Positions 18,527 through 26,554 of a stretch of 64,000 nt of DNA are shown here, piece after piece. The DNA comes from Paenibacillus antri (GTDB lineage Bacteria; Bacillota; Bacilli; Paenibacillales; YIM-B00363), in the NCBI RefSeq assembly GCF_005765165.1, contig NZ_VCIW01000021.1:1-64000 (forward strand), given 5' to 3'. How positions within the stretch are numbered: the stretch's first letter is position 1; every line of letters begins with the position of its first letter. The position numbers and the translations under genes are program-made. Under the pieces are notes generated by a model. That model worked only from the letters and a program-made list of their open reading frames with translations, did no database searches and was not told where the DNA came from.

Positions 18527-18636
18527 GGGCGTGGGGCATACCGGAGCGGCGACTTTCGTAGTTGTGTTGTTACTATAGCAAAATTCGATCAAACAACACA
18601 ACTACGTGGAGCAAGCGGAGCGTATGACCCACGCCC
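18527..18636. repeat. Nested 110-bp inverted repeat between convergent operons
   Basis: The outer arms 18527-18541 and 18622-18636 pair over 15 bp with one mismatch. The inner arms 18557-18571 and 18592-18606 pair perfectly over 15 bp. The two 15-bp stretches between outer and inner arms do not pair. The element lies between the terminator of the plus-strand unit and the last gene of the minus-strand operon, about 20 bp past that gene's stop. It may serve as a terminator or protective 3' structure for the minus transcript, or be a miniature mobile element; no target duplication is evident. Confidence 0.6.
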
Positions 18637-18659
18637 TTCCTGGACGCATGATGCAAAGC

Positions 18660-19667
18660 TCACCTTCTGCTCAAGGATCGCAAATATTGGATCGTCGCAG
18701 ATAGACGATGCAGCGGGGAATCGTAGTCGGACCACTGGTATTGGGCGAGACGCATGTATTGCTGCAAGTTTCTCTCGTCTTTATGTCGGATCGCGGAGTA
18801 GTTCCACCATAATCGTTCCGCGCTTCGGCTCTGGAAGGGGAGGGGGAGAACTCGTTGCAAGTGAGGAAATTGGCTGTATACGATGGACAAGGTGCTGGTC
18901 AACCGCCGGTGCGTTCGATGCACGAGGGCGTCCCCGAATAAGCGGTCGATATCCAATCGTTCGCCCGCCCGATGGATCATCTGAGCGATGTCGAGAAAAT
19001 ATTTAGGCGAGTCCAACGCGTGCTTCCAGCCGTGCAAACAAATCATGTAGAACGCGTGATAGTCCGAGAGTTCTTTAATATGCTTGTAAGACTCGCAGGG
19101 GACCGCTTCCTCCCAAAGCTCGTCGACGTCGAAGGAGGAGGTTCGCTCGGTCAACAAGCTCCAATGCAGCTCGACGGGCAGCGGAACCGTCGAGCGGGGA
19201 AGCGGCTTCGCCTGCGCGCTGTGGAAATGCTGTTCGATCCGCTGCCCCTCGATCGTAAAGCCCAGCGACCGCAGACATTGCCGCGCTCGTTCTAGATCCG
19301 CGGTCCGGATCAGGACGTCGATATCCGAGGTCGGCCTTGCGCCGACGCGGGAGAAATACTTCTCCGCGAATCGGGTGCCCTTCAGCGGAATCGCGTCGAT
19401 GCCCTCCGCCTCGAACCGATCGAGCAGCCGGCCGGTTTCCAAATGAATATATAGATTGCGATGAAGCGACTCGCGGTACAGCTCCTTCAGGCGGGTGCGG
19501 AAGAAGGGCGGCGTCCGTTCAAGCCGATCGCCTTCCTCCAACAGCGTATAGACTTGCGGCGCAATCGAGAAAAATTCGATATCCTCCAACGCGCTAAGGT
19601 AGGCTTTGAAGTCGGACGGAAGCGGAAGGCGATCGTCGTACAGCGCTTGAAGCAGCGTCATGATCAT
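18660..19667 (-). CDS. Nucleotidyltransferase-family protein (minus-strand peptide operon)
   Basis: A 335-residue protein of the uncharacterised nucleotidyltransferase family that often accompanies peptide-modification clusters. The catalytic signature is LKGTRFAEKYFSRVGARPTSDIDVLI: a Lys-Gly turn followed by SDID with two acidic metal ligands. The rest is helical with HWSL and HGWKH motifs. ATG 19667 follows GGAG, 4 bp inside the end of the ABC gene. In some lasso clusters (for example pseudomycoidin) an enzyme of this kind acts after a kinase on the phosphorylated peptide; here the substrate would be the peptide encoded at 22962-23180. That substrate assignment is inference. Confidence 0.85.
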   Translation of the reverse strand: MIMTLLQALYDDRLPLPSDFKAYLSALEDIEFFSIAPQVYTLLEEGDRLERTPPFFRTRLKELYRESLHRNLYIHLETGRLLDRFEAEGIDAIPLKGTRFAEKYFSRVGARPTSDIDVLIRTADLERARQCLRSLGFTIEGQRIEQHFHSAQAKPLPRSTVPLPVELHWSLLTERTSSFDVDELWEEAVPCESYKHIKELSDYHAFYMICLHGWKHALDSPKYFLDIAQMIHRAGERLDIDRLFGDALVHRTHRRLTSTLSIVYSQFPHLQRVLPLPFQSRSAERLWWNYSAIRHKDERNLQQYMRLAQYQWSDYDSPLHRLSATIQYLRSLSRR

Positions 19668-21442
19668 CGATAATTGCTCCTTATGCCGTTGGTTTGCCTG
19701 CGGGTCAATTCGCGGTACGTTCCCCGTTTGCGCAAGAGCTCCTCGTGCGTCCCCGATTCCGCGATGCGGCCTTGGTCCAACACGACGATGAAGTCGGCGT
19801 TCCGCACCGTCGACAGGCGGTGCGCGATCACGAGCGTCGTTCGGTCTTGCATCAGGCGCTGCAACGCTTCCTGCACCTGATGCTCGGTCTCGCCGTCCAA
19901 GGCGGAGGTCGCCTCGTCGAGCAGCAAGATCGGCGCATCCTTCAGAATCGCCCGGGCGATGGCGAGCCGCTGCTTCTGCCCGCCCGACAGCTTCATGCCG
20001 CGCTCCCCGATTTCCGTGTCGTACCCGTTCGGAAGCGAGACGATGAAATCGTGGATGTTCGCGCTTCTCGCCGCGTCGATCATCGCCGCCTCCGTAACGC
20101 CGGGCCGCGCGAGCAGCAAATTGTCCCGTACGGTGCCCGAAAATAAGAAGGAATCTTGAGGCACATGAGCCATGTAGCCGCGGAGCCGCGAAGGCGTCAG
20201 CGCTCCGGCGGACAACCCGTCCACTAGGATGTCCCCCGTCTCAGGCTTGTAGAAGCCCAATAACAACTGGAATAACGTCGTCTTGCCCGCGCCGCTGGCG
20301 CCTACGATGGCGACGGTCTTCCCCGCGGGGACGTCGAGCGAGAACCGATCGATGACGCGGGTCGACCCGTCGTAGCCGAACGATACGTCTTTAAACGCGA
20401 TCGACTTCGCGCCGGGCGGCGGGCATTCGTAGTCCGGCAGCTCCCGAGTATCGAGCGGCTGCTCGAGCACGCGCAGAAGGCGTTCCGCGGACGTAAGCGA
20501 GCTTTGGAGTCCGGCCCAGAGCCCCGCGATGCCCATGAGCGGATAAATCAAATGATTCGTCAAATTGACGAAGGACAAGAGGGAGCCGATGCTGATGACG
20601 CGATTCGAGACGAAGTAGGCGCCGACGCATAGGCTCAGCAAGAACGCGGCCGCCCCGGCCGCTTCCCCGCCCGCGCGGAACCAGCCGCGCAGCCTCGTGT
20701 CCTTCGTCTCGAGCTCGAACAGCCGCTCATTTTCCGCCGTATAGGTTCGGTACAGCTTCTTCTCCAAGCTGAAGGAGCGCACGACGAAGGTGCCGAGGAA
20801 CGTCTCGTTCAGCAGACTGTTCAAATTTTCGCACAACGCTTGGATGACGCGGTTATTGCGGCGAAGCAGCACGCCGAACAGTGCGCCCGAGGCTAGAGCG
20901 GCCGGGATGACGGCTAGGCTTAGAACGGATAGGAACCAATGGATCTGAAGCATGTAGACGAACACGGCGATAAAGACGAGCGGAAGCTTCACGAGGCGGA
21001 TCAGGCTGCTTCCGATCATGCCGCCGATGCCGTGAATATCGTCCATGAAGTGGGTCATGACCGCGCCGGAACGAAGGTTGCCGATATTCGCGGCCGGGAG
21101 CAGCAGGACGTGTTGGAGCAGATGCTCCTTCAAGTCCTTCTTTACGTTCGCCGTCGCCCGAAAATCCAGCATGTTGTTCCAGTAGCCGGAGGCGATGCTG
21201 AGCGAGATCAGGAGCACCCCCGCCGGGACGAGGCGGCCGAGCTTGTCGAAGCTGCCTTCGACCGCGGCGTCGGTGATCGTCCCCATAAACCAGGCGTAAG
21301 CCAGCGTAAGCGCGACATCCACGAACATAAAGAAGAACAGGCCCGCATACGCCCTTCGATGCTTCCATAAGAAAGGGAAAAGCATTCGGTACGGCTTCTT
21401 AAATTCCTGGATGGAGAAAGCCTTGATCGATCGGGCGATCAT
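19664..21442 (-). CDS. ABC exporter, fused permease and ATPase
   Basis: A 592-residue half-transporter of the type I exporter fold: six membrane helices in the first 310 residues, then an ATPase with Walker A GASGAGKTT, signature LSGGQKQR and Walker B ILLLDEATSALD. There is no N-terminal C39 peptidase domain, so leader removal must be done by another protein. The start overlaps the peptidase gene by 4 bp. It presumably homodimerises and exports the product of the peptide operon. A second exporter of similar size belongs to the lasso cluster on the other strand, so the two pathways do not appear to share one. Confidence 0.92.
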   Translation of the reverse strand: MIARSIKAFSIQEFKKPYRMLFPFLWKHRRAYAGLFFFMFVDVALTLAYAWFMGTITDAAVEGSFDKLGRLVPAGVLLISLSIASGYWNNMLDFRATANVKKDLKEHLLQHVLLLPAANIGNLRSGAVMTHFMDDIHGIGGMIGSSLIRLVKLPLVFIAVFVYMLQIHWFLSVLSLAVIPAALASGALFGVLLRRNNRVIQALCENLNSLLNETFLGTFVVRSFSLEKKLYRTYTAENERLFELETKDTRLRGWFRAGGEAAGAAAFLLSLCVGAYFVSNRVISIGSLLSFVNLTNHLIYPLMGIAGLWAGLQSSLTSAERLLRVLEQPLDTRELPDYECPPPGAKSIAFKDVSFGYDGSTRVIDRFSLDVPAGKTVAIVGASGAGKTTLFQLLLGFYKPETGDILVDGLSAGALTPSRLRGYMAHVPQDSFLFSGTVRDNLLLARPGVTEAAMIDAARSANIHDFIVSLPNGYDTEIGERGMKLSGGQKQRLAIARAILKDAPILLLDEATSALDGETEHQVQEALQRLMQDRTTLVIAHRLSTVRNADFIVVLDQGRIAESGTHEELLRKRGTYRELTRRQTNGIRSNYR

Positions 21443-21921
21443 GAGAACGCTCCGGTCGTCGTCCGGGGCGGAACCCGAAGCTTTCTAGCGAACCGATTCA
21501 GCGCGCGGCTCAGGAACGGAAGCGACAGCACAAGGAGGCTCCACGCTCGGAAGGCGAAGCCGCCGGCTTCGATGCCGCGTTTCCGTCCCCGTTTCCGAAC
21601 CGAAGCCAGCTTCCCGAGGATCCGCTCCTCCCGAACCGGCGGATCGCAAGAGAGGTTCGCATCCCCCTTGAACAGGTAGAGCCGCTCTCCATTCGCGGAT
21701 TCCACCTTCAGAAGACGGTGAGCGACCAGCTGCTCCGTCTCGGCGTAATACAGGACCACGTCCCCCCGTCGCAGCGAGGGAGCTGGACACGGAATAAAGC
21801 GGCAGCTGTCTCCTTGGCGGATGAGAGGAAACATGCTGCGCCCTTGCGCCGGCAGATCGAGCCATCCGCCCTTCCGAAGCGACGCCGCCAGCAGTTCAGC
21901 GATGCTTCGATTAATAAACAC
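21439..21921 (-). CDS. S24/S26-family (signal-peptidase-like) protease
   Basis: A 160-residue protein with the serine box PAQGRSMFPLI (candidate nucleophile Ser29), a later LRRGDVVLYY segment, LVAHRL and KGDAN, the ordered boxes of type I signal peptidases. In the position where bacterial enzymes carry the general-base Lys, this one appears to have His68 (AHRL), the arrangement of the Ser-His ER-type signal peptidases such as SipW. A membrane helix is not evident at the N-terminus; a hydrophobic stretch (about 122-137) lies near the C-terminus instead. GTG 21921 overlaps the PqqD-like gene by 11 bp. In this operon it is the best candidate for precursor cleavage. Confidence 0.8.
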   Translation of the reverse strand: MFINRSIAELLAASLRKGGWLDLPAQGRSMFPLIRQGDSCRFIPCPAPSLRRGDVVLYYAETEQLVAHRLLKVESANGERLYLFKGDANLSCDPPVREERILGKLASVRKRGRKRGIEAGGFAFRAWSLLVLSLPFLSRALNRFARKLRVPPRTTTGAFS

Positions 21922-22177
21922 GTTCCACCAGTCCGCACCCGTGCAGGTCGGTTAAGAAGCTATGGAGCTCCTGCTCCAAGACTTCGGGATCGGTCCCATA
22001 GAGCAGGCGGAACTCCTCCGCCAGAGAGGCCGCCGTCTGCGGTCCGGACAGCAGCGTCCAACACAGACCGCCGGTATGATTCACCTTCGTGATCGTGGCG
22101 CGCTCCGTATCGACGATCATCCACTCGTCGTCCAGCCGCACCGCTTCGCAGCCGGCCTTACGCGAATATTCCGCCAT
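21911..22177 (-). CDS. PqqD-like RiPP recognition protein
   Basis: An 88-residue single-domain PqqD-fold protein: three N-terminal beta strands (including DDEWMIVDTERATITKVN), then GGLCWTLLSGPQTAASLAEEF and a helical C-terminus ending in a VERVY strand. Such domains bind RiPP leader peptides and present them to modifying enzymes. ATG 22177 overlaps the kinase stop by one base (TAATG), so it is co-translated. It is related in fold, not closely in sequence, to the PqqD-like protein of the lasso cluster at 26523, as expected if each reads a different leader. Confidence 0.88.
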   Translation of the reverse strand: MAEYSRKAGCEAVRLDDEWMIVDTERATITKVNHTGGLCWTLLSGPQTAASLAEEFRLLYGTDPEVLEQELHSFLTDLHGCGLVERVY

Positions 22178-22965
22178 TACGAGATCAACTCCCAGAAGCT
22201 GTCGTTTTTTTGAAAATAAAGCTCGTACGCCGGCACCTGCAGGACGAGCAGACGCAGCATCGAGAGCACCTTGGCCGTGTTTTCGGCTCCGCGTTCCCAA
22301 CAGAACACTTGATCCATCAATCGGATGAGAGCGTCCGCCTTCGTGAGCTCGACCTTCCGGTTATGGCCGGCTTGCCGGAGCAGCTGAACGCTGCGCAGGG
22401 GGAACGCGCCTTCGGGCGCTCCGTCCGTCTCCAGCTCGCTGCGGAACGGGGAGTGAAAGACGGCGATCCGATCCGTTCCGATCTTCACGAGCGCGGCTTC
22501 GTCGGAAAGCACGGTGCGAGGCAGCGAAAGCGCCGCGGCCGTCGACTTGCCGGCGCCGGAGCGGCCGGCGAACAGATGCGCCGCGCCGCCCTGTCCCAAC
22601 ACGCACGAGGAGTGAATCATCAGTCCCCAACGATGCTTAATGATGTAGGCGCTGTATAAGTTCATAAGCGCGTGCTTAAGGGCGAGCTCGTTATGGACCT
22701 GCACGCTCGCGCTGCGGCCGTCCTCGGCGAGCTCGATCCGATAGTCGGCTCTTCGATAGTATGTCGCGCCGTCTTCCGTCCAGGCTTCGACGTCATAGCC
22801 CGCGAAGGAAACGCCGTAGCCCGCGGAGACGCGAATCGAGAGGTCGAACGTTCGCTCGTTCGGCGGCAAGGGGGCGTAGGAACGGCGGAAGAACGCGGAG
22901 AATCGGTCCGAGTCGAGTTCGACTCGGACCTTGTGCTCCCCGAAAGAGAGGCGGAGCTCGATCAT
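22177..22965 (-). CDS. HPr-kinase-like protein (peptide kinase candidate)
   Basis: A 262-residue protein whose C-terminal half has the HPr kinase/phosphorylase-type core: MIHSSCV (His118), Walker A AGRSGAGKS (133-141) and LSDEAALV (153-160). It lacks the HPr-kinase N-terminal domain and regulatory loop. Kinases of this kind phosphorylate lasso peptide precursors in paeninodin-type clusters, so a peptide-Ser/Thr kinase role is plausible. The acidic motif is SDE rather than the SDD of the lasso kinase at 25583. The start ATG 22965 overlaps the stop of the peptide gene (ATGA), tying enzyme synthesis to the peptide. Confidence 0.85.
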   Translation of the reverse strand: MIELRLSFGEHKVRVELDSDRFSAFFRRSYAPLPPNERTFDLSIRVSAGYGVSFAGYDVEAWTEDGATYYRRADYRIELAEDGRSASVQVHNELALKHALMNLYSAYIIKHRWGLMIHSSCVLGQGGAAHLFAGRSGAGKSTAAALSLPRTVLSDEAALVKIGTDRIAVFHSPFRSELETDGAPEGAFPLRSVQLLRQAGHNRKVELTKADALIRLMDQVFCWERGAENTAKVLSMLRLLVLQVPAYELYFQKNDSFWELIS

Positions 22966-23180
22966 CTGTTGCCTCTGCCTCGCCTTTCTTTCCAGACGCC
23001 GTTCCCGATGCCGTTCTTCCCGTCGTGGTGGGGATTGGTGCCCGGGAAATTCGCTCCGTCGTTGCCCGTGCCCGGATGGTTCAAGTTCCCTTTGCCGGGG
23101 TTCCAGCTTTGCGCCGTTTCGAACTGGATCGGCTGGTGGGAGATGACCTTAGGCGGCTGGAATTGCTGCTCTTTCCTCAT
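22962..23180 (-). CDS. Candidate RiPP precursor peptide, Gly/Asn-rich
   Basis: A 72-residue peptide from ATG 23180, which follows CGGAGG at 8-base spacing; an in-frame ATG at 23204 lacks such a site. The first 26 residues look like a leader (aromatic F7, P9-P10, then PIQFETAQSW at 17-26). The remainder is rich in Gly, Asn, Pro and His with two PGT units (36-38, 46-48), no Cys and only T38 and T48 as hydroxyl residues, and ends in a basic WKERRGRGNR. It is the first gene of a six-gene coupled operon with a PqqD-like protein, kinase, protease and exporter. I know no named peptide family matching it; being a precursor is inference from context. Confidence 0.7.
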   Translation of the reverse strand: MRKEQQFQPPKVISHQPIQFETAQSWNPGKGNLNHPGTGNDGANFPGTNPHHDGKNGIGNGVWKERRGRGNR

Positions 23181-23218
23181 GAATGGATCCTCCGATTCGA
23201 ACATAAATTAGTTGTGTT

Positions 23219-23276
23219 GTGCTTTATAATGAACAACACATAAGCTCATTATAGTTCTTTATTGAGAACGTATCAA
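23219..23276 (-). promoter_or_regulatory. SinR-operator promoter of the minus-strand peptide operon
   Basis: On the minus strand: TTGATA (23276-23271), one base, GTTCTCAATAAAGAAC (23269-23254), then TATAAT (23253-23248), the operator filling the 17-bp spacer. A second, degenerate 16-bp site (GTTC-N8-GCAC read on the minus strand) lies at 23234-23219 near the transcription start. There TGTGTTGT and ACAACACA can also pair into a small hairpin. Confidence 0.75.
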
Positions 23277-23308
23277 CAGGCTGTTTCTTAAGATTAGTCA
23301 AGAATCTG

Positions 23309-23373
23309 TTGACAATAAATTGTTGAGGTGATACGATGCAAATGTGTTCGTTATAAAGAATATTGTTCGCTAT
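23309..23373 (+). promoter_or_regulatory. Promoter and SinR-like operators of the lasso cluster
   Basis: TTGACA (23309-23314) and TACGAT (23332-23337) with a 17-bp spacer. Immediately downstream lie GTTCGTTATAAAGAAT (23346-23361), one base off the palindrome, and the single-arm GTTCGCTAT (23365-23373), ending before the CGGAGG ribosome site of the cyclase gene. The divergent site at 23254-23269 is about 40 bp upstream, so SinR bound to both could close the whole intergenic region. Confidence 0.65.
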
Positions 23374-23386
23374 ATCGGAGGATTCC

Positions 23387-25324
23387 ATGAGCGCAATCGC
23401 TGGAATTGTTCATTTTCATAAAGAGCCGGTTTCGGCGGACGAATGTATCGCGTTAATGGGGGCGCTTCGCAAATTTCCGGCGGACGACGTTCAAGCGTGG
23501 CATGGGGAGCAAGCGTTCCTCGGCTGCCACGGCCAATGGATTACGCCGGAATCGATCGGAGAACGAAATCCCTATTATGATTCCGAACGACGGCTCGCCA
23601 TCGCGTCCGACGCGATCCTCGACAACCGAGAAGAACTGTTCGAGGCGCTGGGCGTGGAGCGCGACCGACGGCCGACGACGACGGACGCTCAGCTGATCTT
23701 GCTCGCTTACGCCAAGTGGGGCGAGGAGGCGCCGAAGCGCTTGGTCGGAGACTTCGCCTTCCTGATTTGGGACGAACGGGAGCGGAAGCTGTTCGGGGCG
23801 AGAGATTTCTCCGGCGCGAGGACGTTGTATTATTGCGGGGACGGACGCCGGTTCGCGTTCTGCACCGTCATGCAGCCGCTGCTCTCGCTTCCGGTCATGG
23901 AGCGGGAGCGGGCGTTGGATGAGCAATGGTTGGCCGATTTCTTGGCCATTCCGTTCACGGTCGATACGGTCGACGTGCATTCGACCGTATACCGGAGCAT
24001 CCGGCAAGTGCCTCCGTCCCATTCCGTGACCGTCAGCGAGTCGGGAGTCTCCTTCCGGCGTTATTGCCTACTGGAGCCGAAGTCGACCCTTCGATTGAAG
24101 TCGAACGCGGAATACGAAGAAGCGATGCGAGACGTATTCGATAAAGCGGTGAGAGCGAGATTGCGCACGCATCTCCAGGTCGGAGCGCAGCTGAGCGGCG
24201 GATTGGATTCCGGCAGCGTCGTCAGCTTCGCGGCCAAGGCGCTGCAGGAGGAACGGAAGAAGCTCTATACGTTCAGTTACGTTCCGATCGACCGGTTTAC
24301 GGACTGGACGCACCGGAGCAGGGTCGCCGACGAAACGCCGAACATCCGGGAGACGATCGATTACGTAGGCAATATCGAAGGACACTTCATGAGTTTCAAG
24401 GATAAGAGCTCTTATACGGAAATCGACGATTGGTTGGACGCGATGGAAGCTCCGTATAAGTTTTATGAAAACTCCTATTGGTTGAAGGGGATTTACGAGG
24501 AAGCGGGGCGGCGCGGGATCGGCGTGCTGCTCACCGGCCAACGGGGCAACTGGACGATCTCCTGGGGTTATGCGTTGGATTACCAGGCCTCGCTCTTGCA
24601 GCGGCTGCGATGGAGCCGCCTCCATCGGGAGATGAAGATGTACGTTCGGCAGATGGGTTCGTCCAGAAGGCGGATCGTACCGATCGTCTCGAAGAAGGCG
24701 TTCCTTCCCATAACGAACCTCTGGACGCCGGGGAACGAGGATTATCATCCGAAGCTCATTAACCCGGGCTTCGCGAGCCGGACGAAGGTGCTCGACCGCA
24801 TCTCGAACGAGCGAATCAACATTACCGGGAAGCAAGAGAGCGTCTATGCCGTGAGGCGGAATCAATTCCGACAGCTGTTTTATTGGAATTTGAACGGCAT
24901 GATCGGTACGAAGCTTTCCTTGCGGCATCGCGTCTGGGATCGGGATCCGACGAACGATCTGAACGTCATTCGCTTCTGCTTGTCCGTGCCGGAAGAGCAG
25001 TTCGTCCAAGACGGCCTTGGTCGGTCCTTGATCCGGCGAGCGACGGAGCGGCACTTGCCGGACCGGATTCGGCTCAATCAGCGCGTTCGCGGCATCCAAG
25101 GCGCTGACGGCATCGAGCGAATGGCCTCGGATTGGAAGACGTTCGTCGGCGAAGCGGAATCGATGCTGCGGGATCCGACTTTGTCCGAGTATCTGAATAT
25201 GGAAGTGCTGGAGGGCGCCCTCTCCCGAATTCGGGAGCCGAAGCCGGAGCTGGTATTCGAGATGGACTTCCGGATGATTATGAGGAGCTTGATTTTCGGC
25301 CGATTCATGAAGGCTCATTCTTGA
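23387..25324 (+). CDS. Lasso peptide cyclase (asparagine-synthetase-like, C protein)
   Basis: A 645-residue protein with an N-terminal glutamine-amidotransferase-like domain and a C-terminal ATP-pyrophosphatase asparagine-synthase domain with the PP-loop QLSGGLDSGSVVSF. In lasso pathways this enzyme adenylates the side chain of a core Asp/Glu and closes the macrolactam on the core N-terminus. The start MSAIAGI has Ser where true glutaminases need Cys2, as in known lasso cyclases. ATG 23387 follows CGGAGG; the upstream in-frame ATG at 23363 has no ribosome site. The precursor gene begins 16 bp after its stop. Confidence 0.92.
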   Translation: MSAIAGIVHFHKEPVSADECIALMGALRKFPADDVQAWHGEQAFLGCHGQWITPESIGERNPYYDSERRLAIASDAILDNREELFEALGVERDRRPTTTDAQLILLAYAKWGEEAPKRLVGDFAFLIWDERERKLFGARDFSGARTLYYCGDGRRFAFCTVMQPLLSLPVMERERALDEQWLADFLAIPFTVDTVDVHSTVYRSIRQVPPSHSVTVSESGVSFRRYCLLEPKSTLRLKSNAEYEEAMRDVFDKAVRARLRTHLQVGAQLSGGLDSGSVVSFAAKALQEERKKLYTFSYVPIDRFTDWTHRSRVADETPNIRETIDYVGNIEGHFMSFKDKSSYTEIDDWLDAMEAPYKFYENSYWLKGIYEEAGRRGIGVLLTGQRGNWTISWGYALDYQASLLQRLRWSRLHREMKMYVRQMGSSRRRIVPIVSKKAFLPITNLWTPGNEDYHPKLINPGFASRTKVLDRISNERINITGKQESVYAVRRNQFRQLFYWNLNGMIGTKLSLRHRVWDRDPTNDLNVIRFCLSVPEEQFVQDGLGRSLIRRATERHLPDRIRLNQRVRGIQGADGIERMASDWKTFVGEAESMLRDPTLSEYLNMEVLEGALSRIREPKPELVFEMDFRMIMRSLIFGRFMKAHS

Positions 25325-25340
25325 AAGGAGGTGAGAACAG

Positions 25341-25487
25341 ATGAACAACGCAAAAAAAGCTTGGAGCGCACCTTCCCTCGAGACGCTGGACATCGGCATG
25401 ACGATGGCGGGTCCCGGTATCGCTAGACCCGACGCGGTACAGCCGGATCCGGACGCTCATGAGCACGACGTCGTTAACTACAGCTAG
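25341..25487 (+). CDS. Paeninodin-family lasso peptide precursor
   Basis: A 48-residue precursor with ribosome site AAAGGAGGTG before ATG 25341. The leader (1-22) contains W8-x-x-P11-x-L13, the leader motif read by PqqD-like proteins, and T21 at position -2 of the cut. The core (23-48) begins AGPG, has Asp at core position 9 (D31) for a nine-residue A1-D9 ring, then AVQPDPDA, and ends in Tyr-Ser. This closely parallels paeninodin from Paenibacillus dendritiformis (AGPG start, PDA around the ring Asp, QPDPD tail, terminal Ser). The terminal Ser48 is the expected target of the kinase encoded next. The core is 26 residues, slightly longer than paeninodin. Confidence 0.92.
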   Translation: MNNAKKAWSAPSLETLDIGMTMAGPGIARPDAVQPDPDAHEHDVVNYS

Positions 25488-25515
25488 TGGGTACATAGGT
25501 TTCGTTCCTTCCGCC

Positions 25516-25544
25516 AGCCCTTATACCGACTCAGTATAAGGGCT
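25516..25544 (+). terminator. Hairpin after the lasso precursor gene
   Basis: An 11-bp perfect stem (25516-25526 with 25534-25544) with a 7-base loop and no long T run. It probably acts as a partial terminator or 3' stabiliser, giving more precursor message than enzyme message, as is common for peptide operons. Confidence 0.6.
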
Positions 25545-25582
25545 TTCGGCCTACACCTCTCATGCATGGACGGAGTGACAAG

Positions 25583-26554
25583 ATGGACGGTACCGCAAGA
25601 ACCGCGATTTACGAAGCGTTCGGATTCCGGATAAGCAGCGACTTCCCCATGCCGGAGCTCACGATGCACGAAGACCAATCGCATGACGATATTCGCATCC
25701 GGCAATCGGACCTTTCCCTGCTTTGGCGGGAAGTCAACGATTCCGGCAAGCTCGTCTACGGGTTAGGAGATCGAGTTCTTTTTCACGTGCCCGATACCGC
25801 AATCTTCTGCGTCGCTACCGGAGACACAATATGGGTATCCCCGTCGGACGGCATGGACGAGGATAAAATGCGTCTCTATTTACTCGGGACCTGTATGGCT
25901 ATCTTACTATTGCAACGAAAAATCCTTCCCTTGCATGGGAGTGCGATAAAGATCGGAGATATGGCGTACGCCATCGTCGGCGAATCCGGGGCAGGGAAAT
26001 CGACCTTGGCGTCTATGCTCATGCGCTGCGGGTATCCCTTGGCGAGCGATGACCTGATCGCCGTTTCCTTCGAGAACGGATTCGGCGGCGACTGCCGCGG
26101 GCCGGAGATCGTTCCGTCCTACCCGCAGCAGAAGCTGTGGTCGGAGAGCCTTCAGCGGCTGGATATGAAGATCGGGGATTACCGTCCGCTCTTCGACCGG
26201 GAGAATAAATATGCGGTACCGATCAAAGACCGGTTTTACGGGAAGCGGCTGCCGTTCGGCGGCGTCTTCGAATTGACGAAGTTCGACGTAGGCAGAGTCG
26301 AGGTATCGCCGCTGCGGGGTCTGGAAGCGGTTCGGGCGTTGTATCGCCACACGTTCCGGAACTTCTTCGTGCCGATGCTCGGCCTGCAGCAATGGCATCT
26401 CGACGTATCCGTACAATTGCTGAAATACATCCAAATGCGGCAGCTGCGGCGTCCCTCGAACGGGGATACGGCTCTACAGCTGGCGGAAACCATCATTTCG
26501 ATTGCGAATAGGAGGAACCAGGATGCAGCGCGCCAATCTTATTCATCCTCTTGA
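25583..26554 (+). CDS. Lasso precursor kinase (HPr-kinase-like, PadeK type)
   Basis: A 323-residue protein with the HPr-kinase-like core: LHGSA (His118), Walker A GESGAGKS (133-140), then ASDDLIAV (about 154-161) with the catalytic acidic pair. In paeninodin-type clusters this enzyme phosphorylates the C-terminal Ser of the precursor, and this precursor does end in Ser. ATG 25583 follows GGAG; an earlier ATG at 25562 has no such site. The 3' end overlaps the B1 gene by 32 bp. It differs from the kinase of the divergent operon in length, in the SDD/SDE motif and throughout the N-terminal half. Confidence 0.9.
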   Translation: MDGTARTAIYEAFGFRISSDFPMPELTMHEDQSHDDIRIRQSDLSLLWREVNDSGKLVYGLGDRVLFHVPDTAIFCVATGDTIWVSPSDGMDEDKMRLYLLGTCMAILLLQRKILPLHGSAIKIGDMAYAIVGESGAGKSTLASMLMRCGYPLASDDLIAVSFENGFGGDCRGPEIVPSYPQQKLWSESLQRLDMKIGDYRPLFDRENKYAVPIKDRFYGKRLPFGGVFELTKFDVGRVEVSPLRGLEAVRALYRHTFRNFFVPMLGLQQWHLDVSVQLLKYIQMRQLRRPSNGDTALQLAETIISIANRRNQDAARQSYSSS

